Assembly (NCBI GenBank): GCA_030715195.1
Contig: JAUYVI010000001.1
Coordinates: 372,001 to 436,000 of the forward strand
Length of the DNA: 64,000 bases
Direction: 5' to 3'
Origin: Dongia sedimenti
GTDB lineage: Bacteria > Pseudomonadota > Alphaproteobacteria > Dongiales > Dongiaceae
This document shows positions 43,963 to 52,553 of this stretch, one piece after another (the first letter of the stretch is position 1; the number at the start of each line of letters is the position of its first letter). A program made the position numbers and the translations under genes. Under the pieces are notes generated by a model. It worked only from the letters and a program-made list of their open reading frames with translations, was not told the origin of the DNA and made no database searches.

Positions 43963-46044
43963 ATGGCAGATCGGATGGCGACCACCCGTGAGGTTCTGCC
44001 GGGCGATTCGCGCGCCCTCGGCGCGACCTGGGACGGCGCCGGCACCAATTTCGCGATCTTCTCGAGCAAGGCCGAGCGGGTCGAGCTGTGCCTGTTCGAC
44101 GCCAAGGGCAAGCGCGAAGTCGAGCGGATCACGCTTCCCGAATACACCGACGAGATATGGCACGGCTATCTGCCGGGCGTCGGTCCCGGAACGCTTTATG
44201 GCTACCGCGTGCACGGGCCTTACGCCCCGGAGCAGGGCCATCGCTTCAATCCGAACAAGCTGCTGCTCGACCCTTACGCCCGGGAACTGATCGGCGACAT
44301 CAAGTGGTCGCCGGCGCATTTCGGCTACAGATTGAGCGCGAAGGAAAAGGATCTTTCGTTCAGCGAACGCGACAACGCCGCCGGCATGCCGAAATGCCGG
44401 GTGATCGACGCCGCGGCGCAGGATTGGGGCGAAGACCAGCGGCCGCAGATCCCCTGGGGCCAGACCATGTTCTACGAGACCCATGTGCGCGGCATGACCC
44501 AGCTCCATCCGGCGATCCCGCCGGAGCTCCGCGGCAAGTTCGAGGGCCTCGGTCAGAAAGCGATCGTCGATTACGTGAAGAGCCTCGGCGTCACCGCGAT
44601 CGAGCTGCTGCCGGTGCATGCCTTCCCCGATGACGAGCACCTGCTGAAGAAGGGCCTCAAGAACTATTGGGGCTACAACACCATGGGCTTCTTCGCCCCG
44701 GCTTCGCGCTACATCGGGCCGCAGGGCCTGGCCGGTTTCCGCAACATGGTCCGCGCCTTTCACGACGCCGGCATCGAGGTCATTCTCGATGTGGTCTACA
44801 ACCACACCGCCGAGGGCAACGAACTCGGGCCCACGCTCTCCTTCAAGGGCATCGACAACTACGCTTATTACCGCACCATGCCGGGCCAGCCGCGCTATTA
44901 CATCAACGACACCGGCACCGGGAACACCTTCAACACCTCGCATCCGCGCGTGCTGCAGCTGGTCATGGATTCGCTACGCTACTGGACCAACGAGATGCAT
45001 GTGGACGGCTTCCGCTTCGACCTCGGCACCATCCTCGGCCGCGAGCCCAATGGCTTCGACCAGCGGGGCGGCTATTTCGACGCCATGGGCCAGGATCCCG
45101 TGCTCTCAAAGGTGAAGCTGATCGGCGAGCCCTGGGACATCGGTCCCGGCGGCTACCAGGTCGGCGGCTTCCCGCCCGGCTGGGCCGAGTGGAACGACAA
45201 GTACCGCGACACCGTGCGCGACTATTGGAAGGGCACCGAGGGTGTTATGCGCGATTTCGCCGCGCGCTTGACCGGCTCCGGCGACATCTACGACATCCGC
45301 GGCCGCCGGCCCTGGGCGACGGTCAACTTCATCACCGCCCATGACGGCTTCACCTTGAACGACCTCGTCTCCTACAACGACAAGCACAACGAGGCCAACG
45401 GGGAGGACAACCGCGACGGTCATTCCGACAACCGCAGCAACAATTACGGCGCCGAAGGCCCGACCGACGATGCCGGCATCCGCGAAGTGCGCGAGCGCCA
45501 GAAGCGGAACCTGCTGGCGACCCTGTTGCTCTCCCACGGCACGCCGATGGTGCTCGGCGGCGACGAGTTCGGCCGCAGCCAAGGCGGCAACAACAACGCC
45601 TATTGCCAGGACAACGAGATCAACTGGTTCGACTGGCAGAAGATCGGCGACGCGGACAAGGCGCTCACCGATTTCCTGCGCAAGCTCACCTGGTACCGCC
45701 GCGAGCAGCCGATCCTGCACCGCGAGAGCTTCCGCGACGGCCTGATCATCTCCTGGCTCAACCCCGGCGGCGGCGAGCAGACCGAGGAACACTGGGCCGA
45801 TGCCGGCGCCAACACCATCGGCCTGCGCCTGAGCTACCCCGAGCCGCCGCAGAATCCGGCGCTCTGGGGCGAAGTGCTGATCCTGTTCAACGCCCATGAC
45901 GGGCCGGTGCCCTTCGTCCTCCCGGAGCGCGAGGGCAATGCCTGGAAACCGATCATCGACACCGCCAACCCGGACGCGAAGTCGGAGGGGCTGCCGGAAG
46001 GCCCGCTGGAACTGCCGGCAAGGTCGCTGATGTTGCTGGTCTGA
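43963..46044 (+). CDS. glgX: Glycogen debranching enzyme
   Basis: Encodes 693 residues of the GH13 isoamylase/GlgX family, which cleaves alpha-1,6 branches from phosphorylase-limited glycogen. An N-terminal CBM48 domain (GATWDGAGTNFAIFSSKAER) precedes the barrel. Catalytic residues are visible: nucleophile Asp353 in DGFRFDLGTILG, acid/base Glu389 in LIGEPWDIG and Asp461 in ITAHDGFTL. Other landmarks are DVVYNHTAEGNE and LGGDEFGRSQGGNNNAYCQD. The ATG at 43963 has GAGG upstream. No other glycogen gene is in the window. It may be cotranscribed with the importer, which would fit an alpha-glucan link, or it may simply be a neighbour. Confidence 0.96.
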   Translation: MADRMATTREVLPGDSRALGATWDGAGTNFAIFSSKAERVELCLFDAKGKREVERITLPEYTDEIWHGYLPGVGPGTLYGYRVHGPYAPEQGHRFNPNKLLLDPYARELIGDIKWSPAHFGYRLSAKEKDLSFSERDNAAGMPKCRVIDAAAQDWGEDQRPQIPWGQTMFYETHVRGMTQLHPAIPPELRGKFEGLGQKAIVDYVKSLGVTAIELLPVHAFPDDEHLLKKGLKNYWGYNTMGFFAPASRYIGPQGLAGFRNMVRAFHDAGIEVILDVVYNHTAEGNELGPTLSFKGIDNYAYYRTMPGQPRYYINDTGTGNTFNTSHPRVLQLVMDSLRYWTNEMHVDGFRFDLGTILGREPNGFDQRGGYFDAMGQDPVLSKVKLIGEPWDIGPGGYQVGGFPPGWAEWNDKYRDTVRDYWKGTEGVMRDFAARLTGSGDIYDIRGRRPWATVNFITAHDGFTLNDLVSYNDKHNEANGEDNRDGHSDNRSNNYGAEGPTDDAGIREVRERQKRNLLATLLLSHGTPMVLGGDEFGRSQGGNNNAYCQDNEINWFDWQKIGDADKALTDFLRKLTWYRREQPILHRESFRDGLIISWLNPGGGEQTEEHWADAGANTIGLRLSYPEPPQNPALWGEVLILFNAHDGPVPFVLPEREGNAWKPIIDTANPDAKSEGLPEGPLELPARSLMLLV

Positions 46045-46127
46045 TCTCGCCCGGCGCCCCTGGATCTTAGTCAATACTTAGGAATCATTGCTTAGGATGC
46101 TCCGACGCCAGTTCGCGGAGGATCGCG

Positions 46128-46730
46128 GTGACTGATTCAATCGACATCGTAACCTGCCTATCCGAGGTCGAGCAGATCCGGTCCACCGTCCTGCGCGCTC
46201 ATGAATCCATGGTTGGCAAGTTGTGCTTCGCCTTCTGCGAAGCCGCGGGTTTCCGCTCGGATTACAGCGCGAAGCTGCTGCGTGCAGCGGCCCTGCACGA
46301 TATCGGCAAGGTGACCATCCCGGACGCGATCCTGAACAAGCCCGGAATGCTGGATCCCGACGAATGGAATGTGATGCGGGATCACACCCGGCTCGGGCAC
46401 GCGATCCTCAACAAGGCCGCGGATGAAACGATCGCGCTCGCCGCGTCGATCGCCCTCCACCATCATGAATGCTGGGACGGATCGGGCTATCCGGACGGGT
46501 TGGCCGGCGATGCCATACCGCACCAGGCGCGGGTCGTCGGCCTCTGCGACGTCTACCACGCGCTGCGTGAGATTCGGCCTTACAAGGCCGCGCTCCGCCA
46601 CGAGGAGGTTGTCGGCAAGATCGTGGTCGGCGACGGCCGGGTCGGTCCGTCGAAATTCGACCCGGAACTGCTCTCGATATTCGCCGCCAACGAGCAAATG
46701 TTCGGCCGGATCTACGACGACGCGGCGTAG
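46128..46730 (+). CDS. Stand-alone HD-GYP domain protein
   Basis: Encodes 200 residues from a GTG at 46128 with GGAGG 6 bp upstream. The HD pair is His57-Asp58 in LHDIGKVTIPD, followed by HTRLGH, HHHECWDGSGYPDG (with Gly120-Tyr121-Pro122) and GLCDVYHAL. HD-GYP proteins are cyclic-di-GMP phosphodiesterases with a bi- or trinuclear metal centre, or related hydrolases. No receiver or sensor domain is attached, and the downstream RPYKAAL motif is conserved. The upstream 83 bp carry three CTTAG(G) repeats (46066, 46077, 46091), which may be regulatory. Confidence 0.9.
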   Translation: MTDSIDIVTCLSEVEQIRSTVLRAHESMVGKLCFAFCEAAGFRSDYSAKLLRAAALHDIGKVTIPDAILNKPGMLDPDEWNVMRDHTRLGHAILNKAADETIALAASIALHHHECWDGSGYPDGLAGDAIPHQARVVGLCDVYHALREIRPYKAALRHEEVVGKIVVGDGRVGPSKFDPELLSIFAANEQMFGRIYDDAA

Positions 46731-46769
46731 CCCTTAACCGGGCGGTTGTCGTGGCGAGCCGATCGGCCC

Positions 46770-47672
46770 TCAGGCTTTCTTGAACCGCGGCTTCGCGATC
46801 CCCGCCATGGTGCAGAGCGCATCGACCATCGCGGAGAAATCCTGCCCGCCGAACCCGGTCGCCCGCGCCGTGCTGAACGCCTCGCGCGCCGCCGCGGCCA
46901 TCGGCATCGGTACCTTTGCCGCATTGGCCGCATCGACGATCAGGCTCAAGTCCTTATGCGCGAGGTCGATGGTGAAGCCGGGCGTGGTGTCGCCCTTCAG
47001 CACCTTGTTCGGCCAGTTGATCTTCAATTGCCCGTTGGTCGCCGTGGTGCCGTAGAGCACGTCCAGGGTCTTCTCCAGCTCCAGCCCGAAACGCTGCGAG
47101 AGCGCCAGGGCCTCGGCGTTCATCTGGCACAAGCCGACCGCCAGGAAGTTGTTCACCAGCTTCATCCGCGTGCCCGACCCGACCGGCCCGCAATGATGGA
47201 TCGTCGTGCCCATGGCATCCAGAAGCGGCTTTACCCGCGCGAAATCCGCGTCCGTCCCGCCGACCATGAATAGCGATTCCCCGCGATCGGCATGTTCCGC
47301 CAGGCGGCCGACCGGCGCATCGACGAAGGCGACGCCCTTGGCTGCCGCCGCTTTGGCCAGCGCGTCAGTCGTCTCCGGGCTGACCGTGCTCATGTCCATG
47401 ATCAGCCCGCCGGGCTTCACATGCTTCAGCAATCCGTCCGCCCCGCCGACGATCTCATTCACCACCGCGGAGTTCGGCAGCATGGTGATGACGACCGGCG
47501 CCTGTTTCGCGACTTCGGCGGCATTCTCGGCACCGCGGCATTGCATCGCCTCGAGCTCCGCGACCGCCGCCTTGTTGATGTCGTTCACCACCAGCCGGAA
47601 GCCCTTGCGGCTCAGGTTCATCGCCATGCCCTTGCCCATCCGGCCGAGCCCCACGAAGCCGATCGTCTCCAT
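46770..47672 (-). CDS. Beta-hydroxyacid dehydrogenase, sulfolactaldehyde-reductase-like (YihU type)
   Basis: Encodes 300 residues. The Rossmann motif is GFVGLGRMGKGMAMNL and the catalytic lysine is Lys171 in GSGTRMKLVNNFL. At the substrate motif it has DAPVGR with Gly122-Arg123 rather than the common DAPVSGG. From memory the PVGR form, the INWPNKVLKGDTTP segment and LAHKDL closely match E. coli YihU, which reduces sulfolactaldehyde, with Arg123 and Asn174 binding the sulfonate. A hydroxyisobutyrate, glyoxylate or semialdehyde substrate remains possible. The ATG at 47672 is preferred over 47678 because AAAGGA lies 6 bp upstream of it. It follows the TPP decarboxylase genes in the same direction. 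Confidence 0.88.
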   Translation of the reverse strand: METIGFVGLGRMGKGMAMNLSRKGFRLVVNDINKAAVAELEAMQCRGAENAAEVAKQAPVVITMLPNSAVVNEIVGGADGLLKHVKPGGLIMDMSTVSPETTDALAKAAAAKGVAFVDAPVGRLAEHADRGESLFMVGGTDADFARVKPLLDAMGTTIHHCGPVGSGTRMKLVNNFLAVGLCQMNAEALALSQRFGLELEKTLDVLYGTTATNGQLKINWPNKVLKGDTTPGFTIDLAHKDLSLIVDAANAAKVPMPMAAAAREAFSTARATGFGGQDFSAMVDALCTMAGIAKPRFKKA

Positions 47673-47700
47673 GTTCATTCCTTTGATTGCTTGTTTTGTT

Positions 47701-48288
47701 CTAACCGGCTGCAAAGCCGAGATGGGCGCGGAACCGGTTCTTGATGAAGACCGCATCGCGCGCGGGCATCGAGCGCGGCGGACTGTCCGCCGCCACCTTG
47801 ATGACATGGAGGCGCGGCCCTTCGGCGGTGCTGCGCAAGGCCTGCGCCAGGGCCTCGACCTCCGGCAGGGTGCGCAGCACCCCGCTCGCCGCAAAGCCGC
47901 AGGCGGATGCGATTGCGGCGAGGTCGATGCCGCTGCCGGTATGGCTCGCCTGCATCCCGGTCTCGCCGTAATGCTGGTTGTCGATCACCGCGAGGGCGAG
48001 ATTGCGCGGCCGTTTCACGGCAATGGTGGCGAGAGCACCCAGCGCCATCAGCTGCTCGCCGTCGCCGGTGATCACCAGCACCTGCCGTTGTGGCTGGGCC
48101 AAAGCGAGGCCCAGCCCGACCAAAGCGGCGCCGCCCATGGCGCCCCAGAGATAGTAGTTGTCGTCGCGGTCGCCAGCCGCATGCACGTCATAGGTCGGCG
48201 AGCCGAGGCCGGTCACCACCAGCAGGTCGCCGCGGTCCTTCAGCAGGGCCGCGACCGCCGCACGGCGCTCGAGCAGCGGGGTCACCAT
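47701..48288 (-). CDS. TPP-dependent decarboxylase, beta (C-terminal) subunit, sulfopyruvate-decarboxylase-like
   Basis: Encodes 195 residues, a separate pyrophosphate-binding domain. The thiamine diphosphate motif runs from TGDGEQLMALGALATIA to AVIDNQ (GDG to N). Sequence ending HYGETGMQASHTG is typical of sulfopyruvate and phosphonopyruvate decarboxylases (ComE type). It overlaps the alpha-subunit gene by 7 bp (48282-48288), so the two subunits are likely made together. It would decarboxylate a 3-substituted pyruvate to the matching aldehyde. Confidence 0.87.
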   Translation of the reverse strand: MVTPLLERRAAVAALLKDRGDLLVVTGLGSPTYDVHAAGDRDDNYYLWGAMGGAALVGLGLALAQPQRQVLVITGDGEQLMALGALATIAVKRPRNLALAVIDNQHYGETGMQASHTGSGIDLAAIASACGFAASGVLRTLPEVEALAQALRSTAEGPRLHVIKVAADSPPRSMPARDAVFIKNRFRAHLGFAAG

Positions 48289-48806
48289 TTCTTGCGCCCC
48301 AGCAGGCGTTGTCCGATCAGCACCGCGACCTGGCCGTCGGCGTCATAGGCGAGGGCGGCCGCCGCGCTCACCGTCTCGACCAGATCCTCCGCCGTCTCGG
48401 CGCGCAGCACCTTCACCCCGATCGCCTCCAGGGCCGGCTGCGTCGCCCGGCTCATCGGCATCTGCCAGGGATTGAACTCGGCCCATTCGCCGCGCATGGT
48501 CACCAGCATCAGCAGCGGGAAGCGCCCGATGACGGGGAGCGACAGCATGTTGATGCAATTGCCGACCCCGCTCGACTGCATCAGCAATACCGAACGCTGC
48601 CCGCCAAGCCAGGCCCCGGCTGCGATCGCGACGCCTTCCTCCTCGGTGGTCAGCACGGTCGAAACGACATCCTTGTCGGCGAGGAACAGGTTGATCAGCG
48701 CCGTGTGCCCGGCATCCGGCACATAGGCCATCTGCCGCACCTCGGCCGCCTTCAGCACGCGGTAGAGCGCAGTGGGCCAGGTTTGCGCGCCGTCAGCGCC
48801 GTCCAT
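48282..48806 (-). CDS. TPP-dependent decarboxylase, alpha (N-terminal) subunit, sulfopyruvate-decarboxylase-like
   Basis: Encodes 174 residues, the pyrimidine-binding domain of a split TPP enzyme (ComD type). The catalytic glutamate lies in LTTEEEGVAIAAGAWLGG, and SGVGNCINML with LLMLVTMRGEWAEFNPWQMP are typical of sulfopyruvate decarboxylase alpha chains. The ATG at 48806 has GGGAG 7 bp upstream. A longer open frame upstream is antisense to the MmgE/PrpD gene and is rejected. It is the first gene of the leftward operon with the beta subunit and the YihU-like reductase. Confidence 0.87.
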   Translation of the reverse strand: MDGADGAQTWPTALYRVLKAAEVRQMAYVPDAGHTALINLFLADKDVVSTVLTTEEEGVAIAAGAWLGGQRSVLLMQSSGVGNCINMLSLPVIGRFPLLMLVTMRGEWAEFNPWQMPMSRATQPALEAIGVKVLRAETAEDLVETVSAAAALAYDADGQVAVLIGQRLLGRKKW

Positions 48807-48825
48807 AGTCGATCTCCCAAGGGTT

Positions 48826-48851
48826 TTCGGTTTCAACCGAACCGATATAAT
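48826..48851. promoter_or_regulatory. Palindromic operator and divergent promoter
   Basis: TTCGGTTTCAACCGAA (48826-48841) is a perfect palindrome with a 2-base centre, in the 51-bp gap between the decarboxylase and MmgE/PrpD genes. A consensus -10 TATAAT (48846-48851) lies 7 bp before the rightward ATG (48858), so that mRNA would be nearly leaderless. A regulator bound here would control both directions. Confidence 0.55.
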
Positions 48852-48857
48852 GGCGCC

Positions 48858-50249
48858 ATGGAACCACGGCCCATGCATGACCGGCAAGCACCCCAAAATG
48901 GTGAGGTTGCGCTTTGCCGCTTCGTCGCCGATCTCCAATTCGCCGACATCCCGCCGCGCGTGATCCAATTCACCAAGGGCCTGCTGATCGACTGGCTCGG
49001 CTCCACGCTGGCGGGGAAGGGCGCGCCGCAGGTCGAGGCGATCGAGCGCTTCGCCCACGCCATGGGACCGCAAGACGGCCCCAGCACCATCGTCACCAGC
49101 CGCCGCAAGACCAGTCCCTATTTCGCCGCCATGGTCAACGCCGCCGCCAGCCACGTGGTCGAGCAGGACGACGTGCACAACGGCTCGGTGTTCCATCCGG
49201 CGACCGTGATCTTCCCGGCGGTCCTCGCCGTCGCGGAGGCGGAAGGCAAATCCGGCCGCGACATCCTCACCGCCGCCATCGCCGGCTACGAGGTGGGCAT
49301 CCGCATCGGCGAATTCCTCGGCCGCTCGCATTACCAGGTCTTCCACACCACGGGCACGGCGGGCACGCTCGCCGCCGCGATGGCGGTCGGCAAGCTGCTC
49401 GGCCTCGACGCCATCACGCTCAACCACGCCCTCGGCTCGGCCGGCACGCAAGCCGCGGGATTGTGGGAGTTCCTCCGCGATGCCGCGGATTCCAAACAGC
49501 TCCACACCGCGAAAGCCGCGAGCGACGGATTGATGGCGGCCTACCTGGCACGCGACGGCTTCAGGGGCGCGACAAGAATCCTCGAGGGCAAGCAAGGCCT
49601 GGCCGCCGGCATGTCGCGTGACGCCGATCCATCGCGTCTCACCGACGGCCTCGGCACGCGCTGGGCGACGGAAGAGACCTCCTTTAAATGGCACGCCGCC
49701 TGCCGCCACACCCACCCGGCGGCCGACGCCCTGCAACTCCTGATGCAGCGCGAGAACCTCCGCGCCGACGACATCGCCGAAGTCACCTGTCACGTCCACC
49801 AGGCCGCCATCGACGTGCTCGGCCCGGTGACCGACCCGAAGACCGTGCACCAGGCCAAATTCTCCATGGGCACGGTGTTGGGGTTGATCGCGGTGCACGG
49901 CGTCGCGGATTTGGACGCGTTCGAACGCTATGCGCTCACGGATCCGAGGGTCGCCGCGTTCCGCAGCAAGGTGCGCATGGTACGCGACGACGAGGTGGAC
50001 GCGCTCTATCCGAAACGCTGGGTGGGAAAGCTCACCGCAACCAGCACGTTGGGTCGGACGCTGGAGGCGCGGGTTGATGAGCCGAAGGGCGATCCGGGGA
50101 ATACCCTGACGCCGGACGAGATCGAAGCCAAGGCGATTCGCCTCGCGCAGTTTCGCGACGGTGCAAGCGCAGACGAGATGCGTTCATGGATAACGCGCGT
50201 CTGCGCGCTTGATGACCCGAACGCGCCGACGGCACTGCTGCCGCTCTGA
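48858..50249 (+). CDS. MmgE/PrpD-family protein
   Basis: Encodes 463 residues of the 2-methylcitrate dehydratase/cis-aconitate decarboxylase/immune-responsive-gene-1 fold. It matches the family from LIDWLGSTLAGKGAPQVEAI through ETSFKWHAACRHTHPAADAL, with the conserved histidine-rich segment. Members dehydrate or decarboxylate tricarboxylic acids, and many have unknown substrates. The ATG at 48858 follows a TATAAT by 7 bp and lacks a Shine-Dalgarno sequence; ATG 48873 is an alternative. It diverges from the TPP decarboxylase operon across a shared palindrome, so it probably belongs to the same pathway. Confidence 0.9.
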   Translation: MEPRPMHDRQAPQNGEVALCRFVADLQFADIPPRVIQFTKGLLIDWLGSTLAGKGAPQVEAIERFAHAMGPQDGPSTIVTSRRKTSPYFAAMVNAAASHVVEQDDVHNGSVFHPATVIFPAVLAVAEAEGKSGRDILTAAIAGYEVGIRIGEFLGRSHYQVFHTTGTAGTLAAAMAVGKLLGLDAITLNHALGSAGTQAAGLWEFLRDAADSKQLHTAKAASDGLMAAYLARDGFRGATRILEGKQGLAAGMSRDADPSRLTDGLGTRWATEETSFKWHAACRHTHPAADALQLLMQRENLRADDIAEVTCHVHQAAIDVLGPVTDPKTVHQAKFSMGTVLGLIAVHGVADLDAFERYALTDPRVAAFRSKVRMVRDDEVDALYPKRWVGKLTATSTLGRTLEARVDEPKGDPGNTLTPDEIEAKAIRLAQFRDGASADEMRSWITRVCALDDPNAPTALLPL

Positions 50250-50437
50250 ACAGCAGAGCAGGCGCTGATACAGTGCAAGGCGCGGAGGAACCCGCATGCC
50301 GAGGTCGAGCGTTTCCTTCTCGATCTCTGGTAGCAAATCCTGTTACAAATAGTTGTATTCATGAAAATGAAGCAAGCTGGACGGGTGGCCGGTTTCTTGT
50401 ATGATCCCTTGCGTTCAACAAGAGAGGGCCGCCCGCC

Positions 50438-51004
50438 ATGGGGATGGTATGCGAAATCCAGGCATTGAGCGCCCGGCAGATTGCGGCGCTATGCGAAGAT
50501 CCGAGTCTTGCGGAAGATGTGATCTTCGGATCGGACGAGAAAGAGGGGGAGCAAACGGCAATGCTCGCCGGAGAGCCCCTGCGCGAGCAGCTTTATCTCG
50601 ACAAGTGCTGGGATCTCCTCCGCTTTATGATGAACGAGGCGGGAGGTCAGGACGTTCCGGATCGACAAGACTGGTCGAGCGAGCTGCTCTTGTCGGATGA
50701 GGATGCGGATCTGGGGGAGGTGGATGCCGGCTACGGTTCGCCGTATCTGCGCAGCATCACCCAGACCACGCAGCTCGCCGATTTTCTGCGGGCGTTGACG
50801 GTCGATCAGCTGCTCTCTCACTGGAATACGCAGAAGATGCTGAAGACGCGCGTCTATCTGGTCTATGAGGAGAAGACGCCGGAGGAGCAGGAGCAGAGTG
50901 CGGACGATTTGCGCCGTTATGCCGCGTCCTATTATCCGAGCCTGCGCGACTACGTTCTGAAAGCGGCGTCTGACCAATGCGGCCTGTTGCTCTGGATCGG
51001 GTGA
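50438..51004 (+). CDS. DUF1877 (YfbM-like) protein
   Basis: Encodes 188 residues. MGMVCEIQALS, then LYLDKCWDLLRFMMN and the late PSLRDYVLKAASDQCGLLLWI, fit the DUF1877/YfbM family. Its role is unknown; E. coli YfbM is a small cytoplasmic protein. No signal peptide or membrane segment is present. The ATG at 50438 is taken although its Shine-Dalgarno sequence is poor. It overlaps in part the start region of the next protein gene (the stop of this gene is at 51004, the next start at 51028). Confidence 0.85.
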   Translation: MGMVCEIQALSARQIAALCEDPSLAEDVIFGSDEKEGEQTAMLAGEPLREQLYLDKCWDLLRFMMNEAGGQDVPDRQDWSSELLLSDEDADLGEVDAGYGSPYLRSITQTTQLADFLRALTVDQLLSHWNTQKMLKTRVYLVYEEKTPEEQEQSADDLRRYAASYYPSLRDYVLKAASDQCGLLLWIG

Positions 51005-51027
51005 TCCAGCCGAAGATGGAGAGAGCT

Positions 51028-51519
51028 GTGAACCGGCAGCGCCGCGGCTACGCGCTGACAATGGCTGCAATCCTCTTCGCCTGGGGCGGTGACGCGTATG
51101 GTAAGAAGCTAGAGCACAGCGATGTCTACGGATGGTCTGTGGATGCCTACGGCTCCGATGTCGGGGCGTTCCTGGGGTGCAACGCTTCGACGCGCCAGAA
51201 CGGATATCTCCTCGGGTTCCTCATTGATCCCGGCTACAATCTGGAGCTGTCACTGCACAGCGCCGCATGGCCGCTGCGCGAGGGCGAGGTCTACCGGATC
51301 CAATATGTAGTGGACGACCTTCCGCCAGTGGCGATCTCGGGCTCAGGCTCTGGACAAAGGAATCTGTTCGCCCCGCTCACCAAAGTCCAACTCGACGCGT
51401 TCTTGCGCGGCCGGCAGGTGACGCTGAAGGTGGTCTCGGAAACGATCACCTTCTCGCTGAGCGGCGTCACAAAGGCCATGGTCGCGACGCTGGACTGCGC
51501 AAACCGTTGGGCGCCTTAG
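51028..51519 (+). CDS. Putative exported protein of unknown function
   Basis: Encodes 163 residues from a GTG at 51028 with GGAGAG just upstream; an ATG at 51016 in frame is an alternative. The N-terminus (RQRRGYALTMAAILFAWGG) looks like a weak signal peptide cut near AYGKK. The mature part is beta-rich with two cysteines (FLGCNAS, TLDCANRW) and a basic-hydrophobic core (EVYRIQYVVDDLPPVAISG). I do not recognise a family. It follows the DUF1877 gene by 23 bp and is probably cotranscribed. Confidence 0.65.
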   Translation: MNRQRRGYALTMAAILFAWGGDAYGKKLEHSDVYGWSVDAYGSDVGAFLGCNASTRQNGYLLGFLIDPGYNLELSLHSAAWPLREGEVYRIQYVVDDLPPVAISGSGSGQRNLFAPLTKVQLDAFLRGRQVTLKVVSETITFSLSGVTKAMVATLDCANRWAP

Positions 51520-51544
51520 GGCTGGCGATCGATGCAGCCGAGTT

Positions 51545-51640
51545 AAAATTTCGCCGCGACATCCTCACCGCCGCGATCGCCGGCCGCGAGCGGGCATCTT
51601 CGTAAGGGAGTTCATCGACCGCCGGATTGGGGCCGATCAA
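51545..51640 (+). pseudogene. Decayed MmgE/PrpD gene fragment
   Basis: Bases 51554-51584 match 49256-49286 of the MmgE/PrpD gene at 30 of 31 positions and encode RDILTAAIAG. Beyond that, a 1-base deletion is followed by weaker similarity (about 60%) to the next coding stretch (gggcatc, then gttcatcgaccgc). The frame is broken by a stop near 51603. This is a remnant of a second MmgE/PrpD gene, not a gene. Confidence 0.65.
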
Positions 51641-51674
51641 TTCCGCGCTGACACCCTTCCGTCGCGTCACGCTC

Positions 51675-52553
51675 TCACTGCAACACCAACGCCTTCCGGC
51701 GCTCCGCCAGCTGAGCGTATTGCTGCTCCAGATCCGCGCCGCGCGTCTTCATCTCGGTGATTTGCTGATCGAGCGCCGCGACCCGCGCCTCATCGATCGC
51801 CAGGTCGGTGCCCTTGGCCAAGCTCTCGGTCGATGCGGAATATTGCTGGTACTTGTCGGCACCGTCCTTCATCGCGGCCAGCCGGTTCTTGAGCGACGCC
51901 GACGCATCGTCGATGTCGTTCAGCTCTTTCTGCGCCTGCGCCCGGGTCAGGCGCTTGTTCGCATAGTCGTCCTCGAGCTGATCCAGCTGCCGCGTCAGCG
52001 TATCGACCGAAGCGCGGAGTCGATCGCCTGAACCCTTCAGGCTCTCATTGTCCATTTCAGCGGCCTGGATCTGGCAGTCATAGCGGGCAAGCTGCAGCGC
52101 ATAGTTCGCCTTCTGCTCGGCGGTGCGCACACCGCTATCCGCGCCGAGCCCGGCACCCAACGCGCCGCCGACAATCGCGCCCGCTGCCGCTCCATCGCCA
52201 TGGCCGCCGGTGAGCACCACGCCGGCGGCGGCGCCGACCGCCGCCAGCAGGATGGTCCAGGCCGCGGTGCCGAGCAGCACGGTCTCCACGTAATTGGTGG
52301 GCACGTCCTTCTCGGAGATGGCCATGCAGCCTTCGACGCCCTGCCGGGTGATCAAGGGCTTGAAGTTGCCGGATGCGACGGCGCTCGCAGCATCGGTGGA
52401 CTGAGCGCTCCCGCTGCTGCTGCTGTGGGAAGCCGTGCTGCTTCCCTCCGGCGCCATGCCGATCATCCCGCCGCTGCTGGTGCACCCGGATTCAAAGGCA
52501 CTGACGCAGGCAACGGCCAGCAGCAGGCTGCGTGAAGAAGACTGGCTCCGCAT
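51675..52553 (-). CDS. Probable envelope protein with glycine zipper and coiled coil
   Basis: Encodes 292 residues from the ATG at 52553, chosen because AAGGGGG lies 6 bp upstream (an ATG at 52559 has no spacing). The leader (RSLLLAVACVSAFESGCTSS) may be a lipoprotein signal with an imperfect lipobox (FESGC). A Ser-rich linker follows, then a hydrophobic helix (VLLGTAAWTILLAAVGAAAG) and a glycine-zipper (GAAAGAIVGGALGAGLGADSG). The C-terminal half is a charged coiled coil (RQLDQLEDDYANKRLTRAQA). The layout resembles outer-membrane or envelope-spanning structural lipoproteins, with no named family. Confidence 0.7.
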   Translation of the reverse strand: MRSQSSSRSLLLAVACVSAFESGCTSSGGMIGMAPEGSSTASHSSSSGSAQSTDAASAVASGNFKPLITRQGVEGCMAISEKDVPTNYVETVLLGTAAWTILLAAVGAAAGVVLTGGHGDGAAAGAIVGGALGAGLGADSGVRTAEQKANYALQLARYDCQIQAAEMDNESLKGSGDRLRASVDTLTRQLDQLEDDYANKRLTRAQAQKELNDIDDASASLKNRLAAMKDGADKYQQYSASTESLAKGTDLAIDEARVAALDQQITEMKTRGADLEQQYAQLAERRKALVLQ

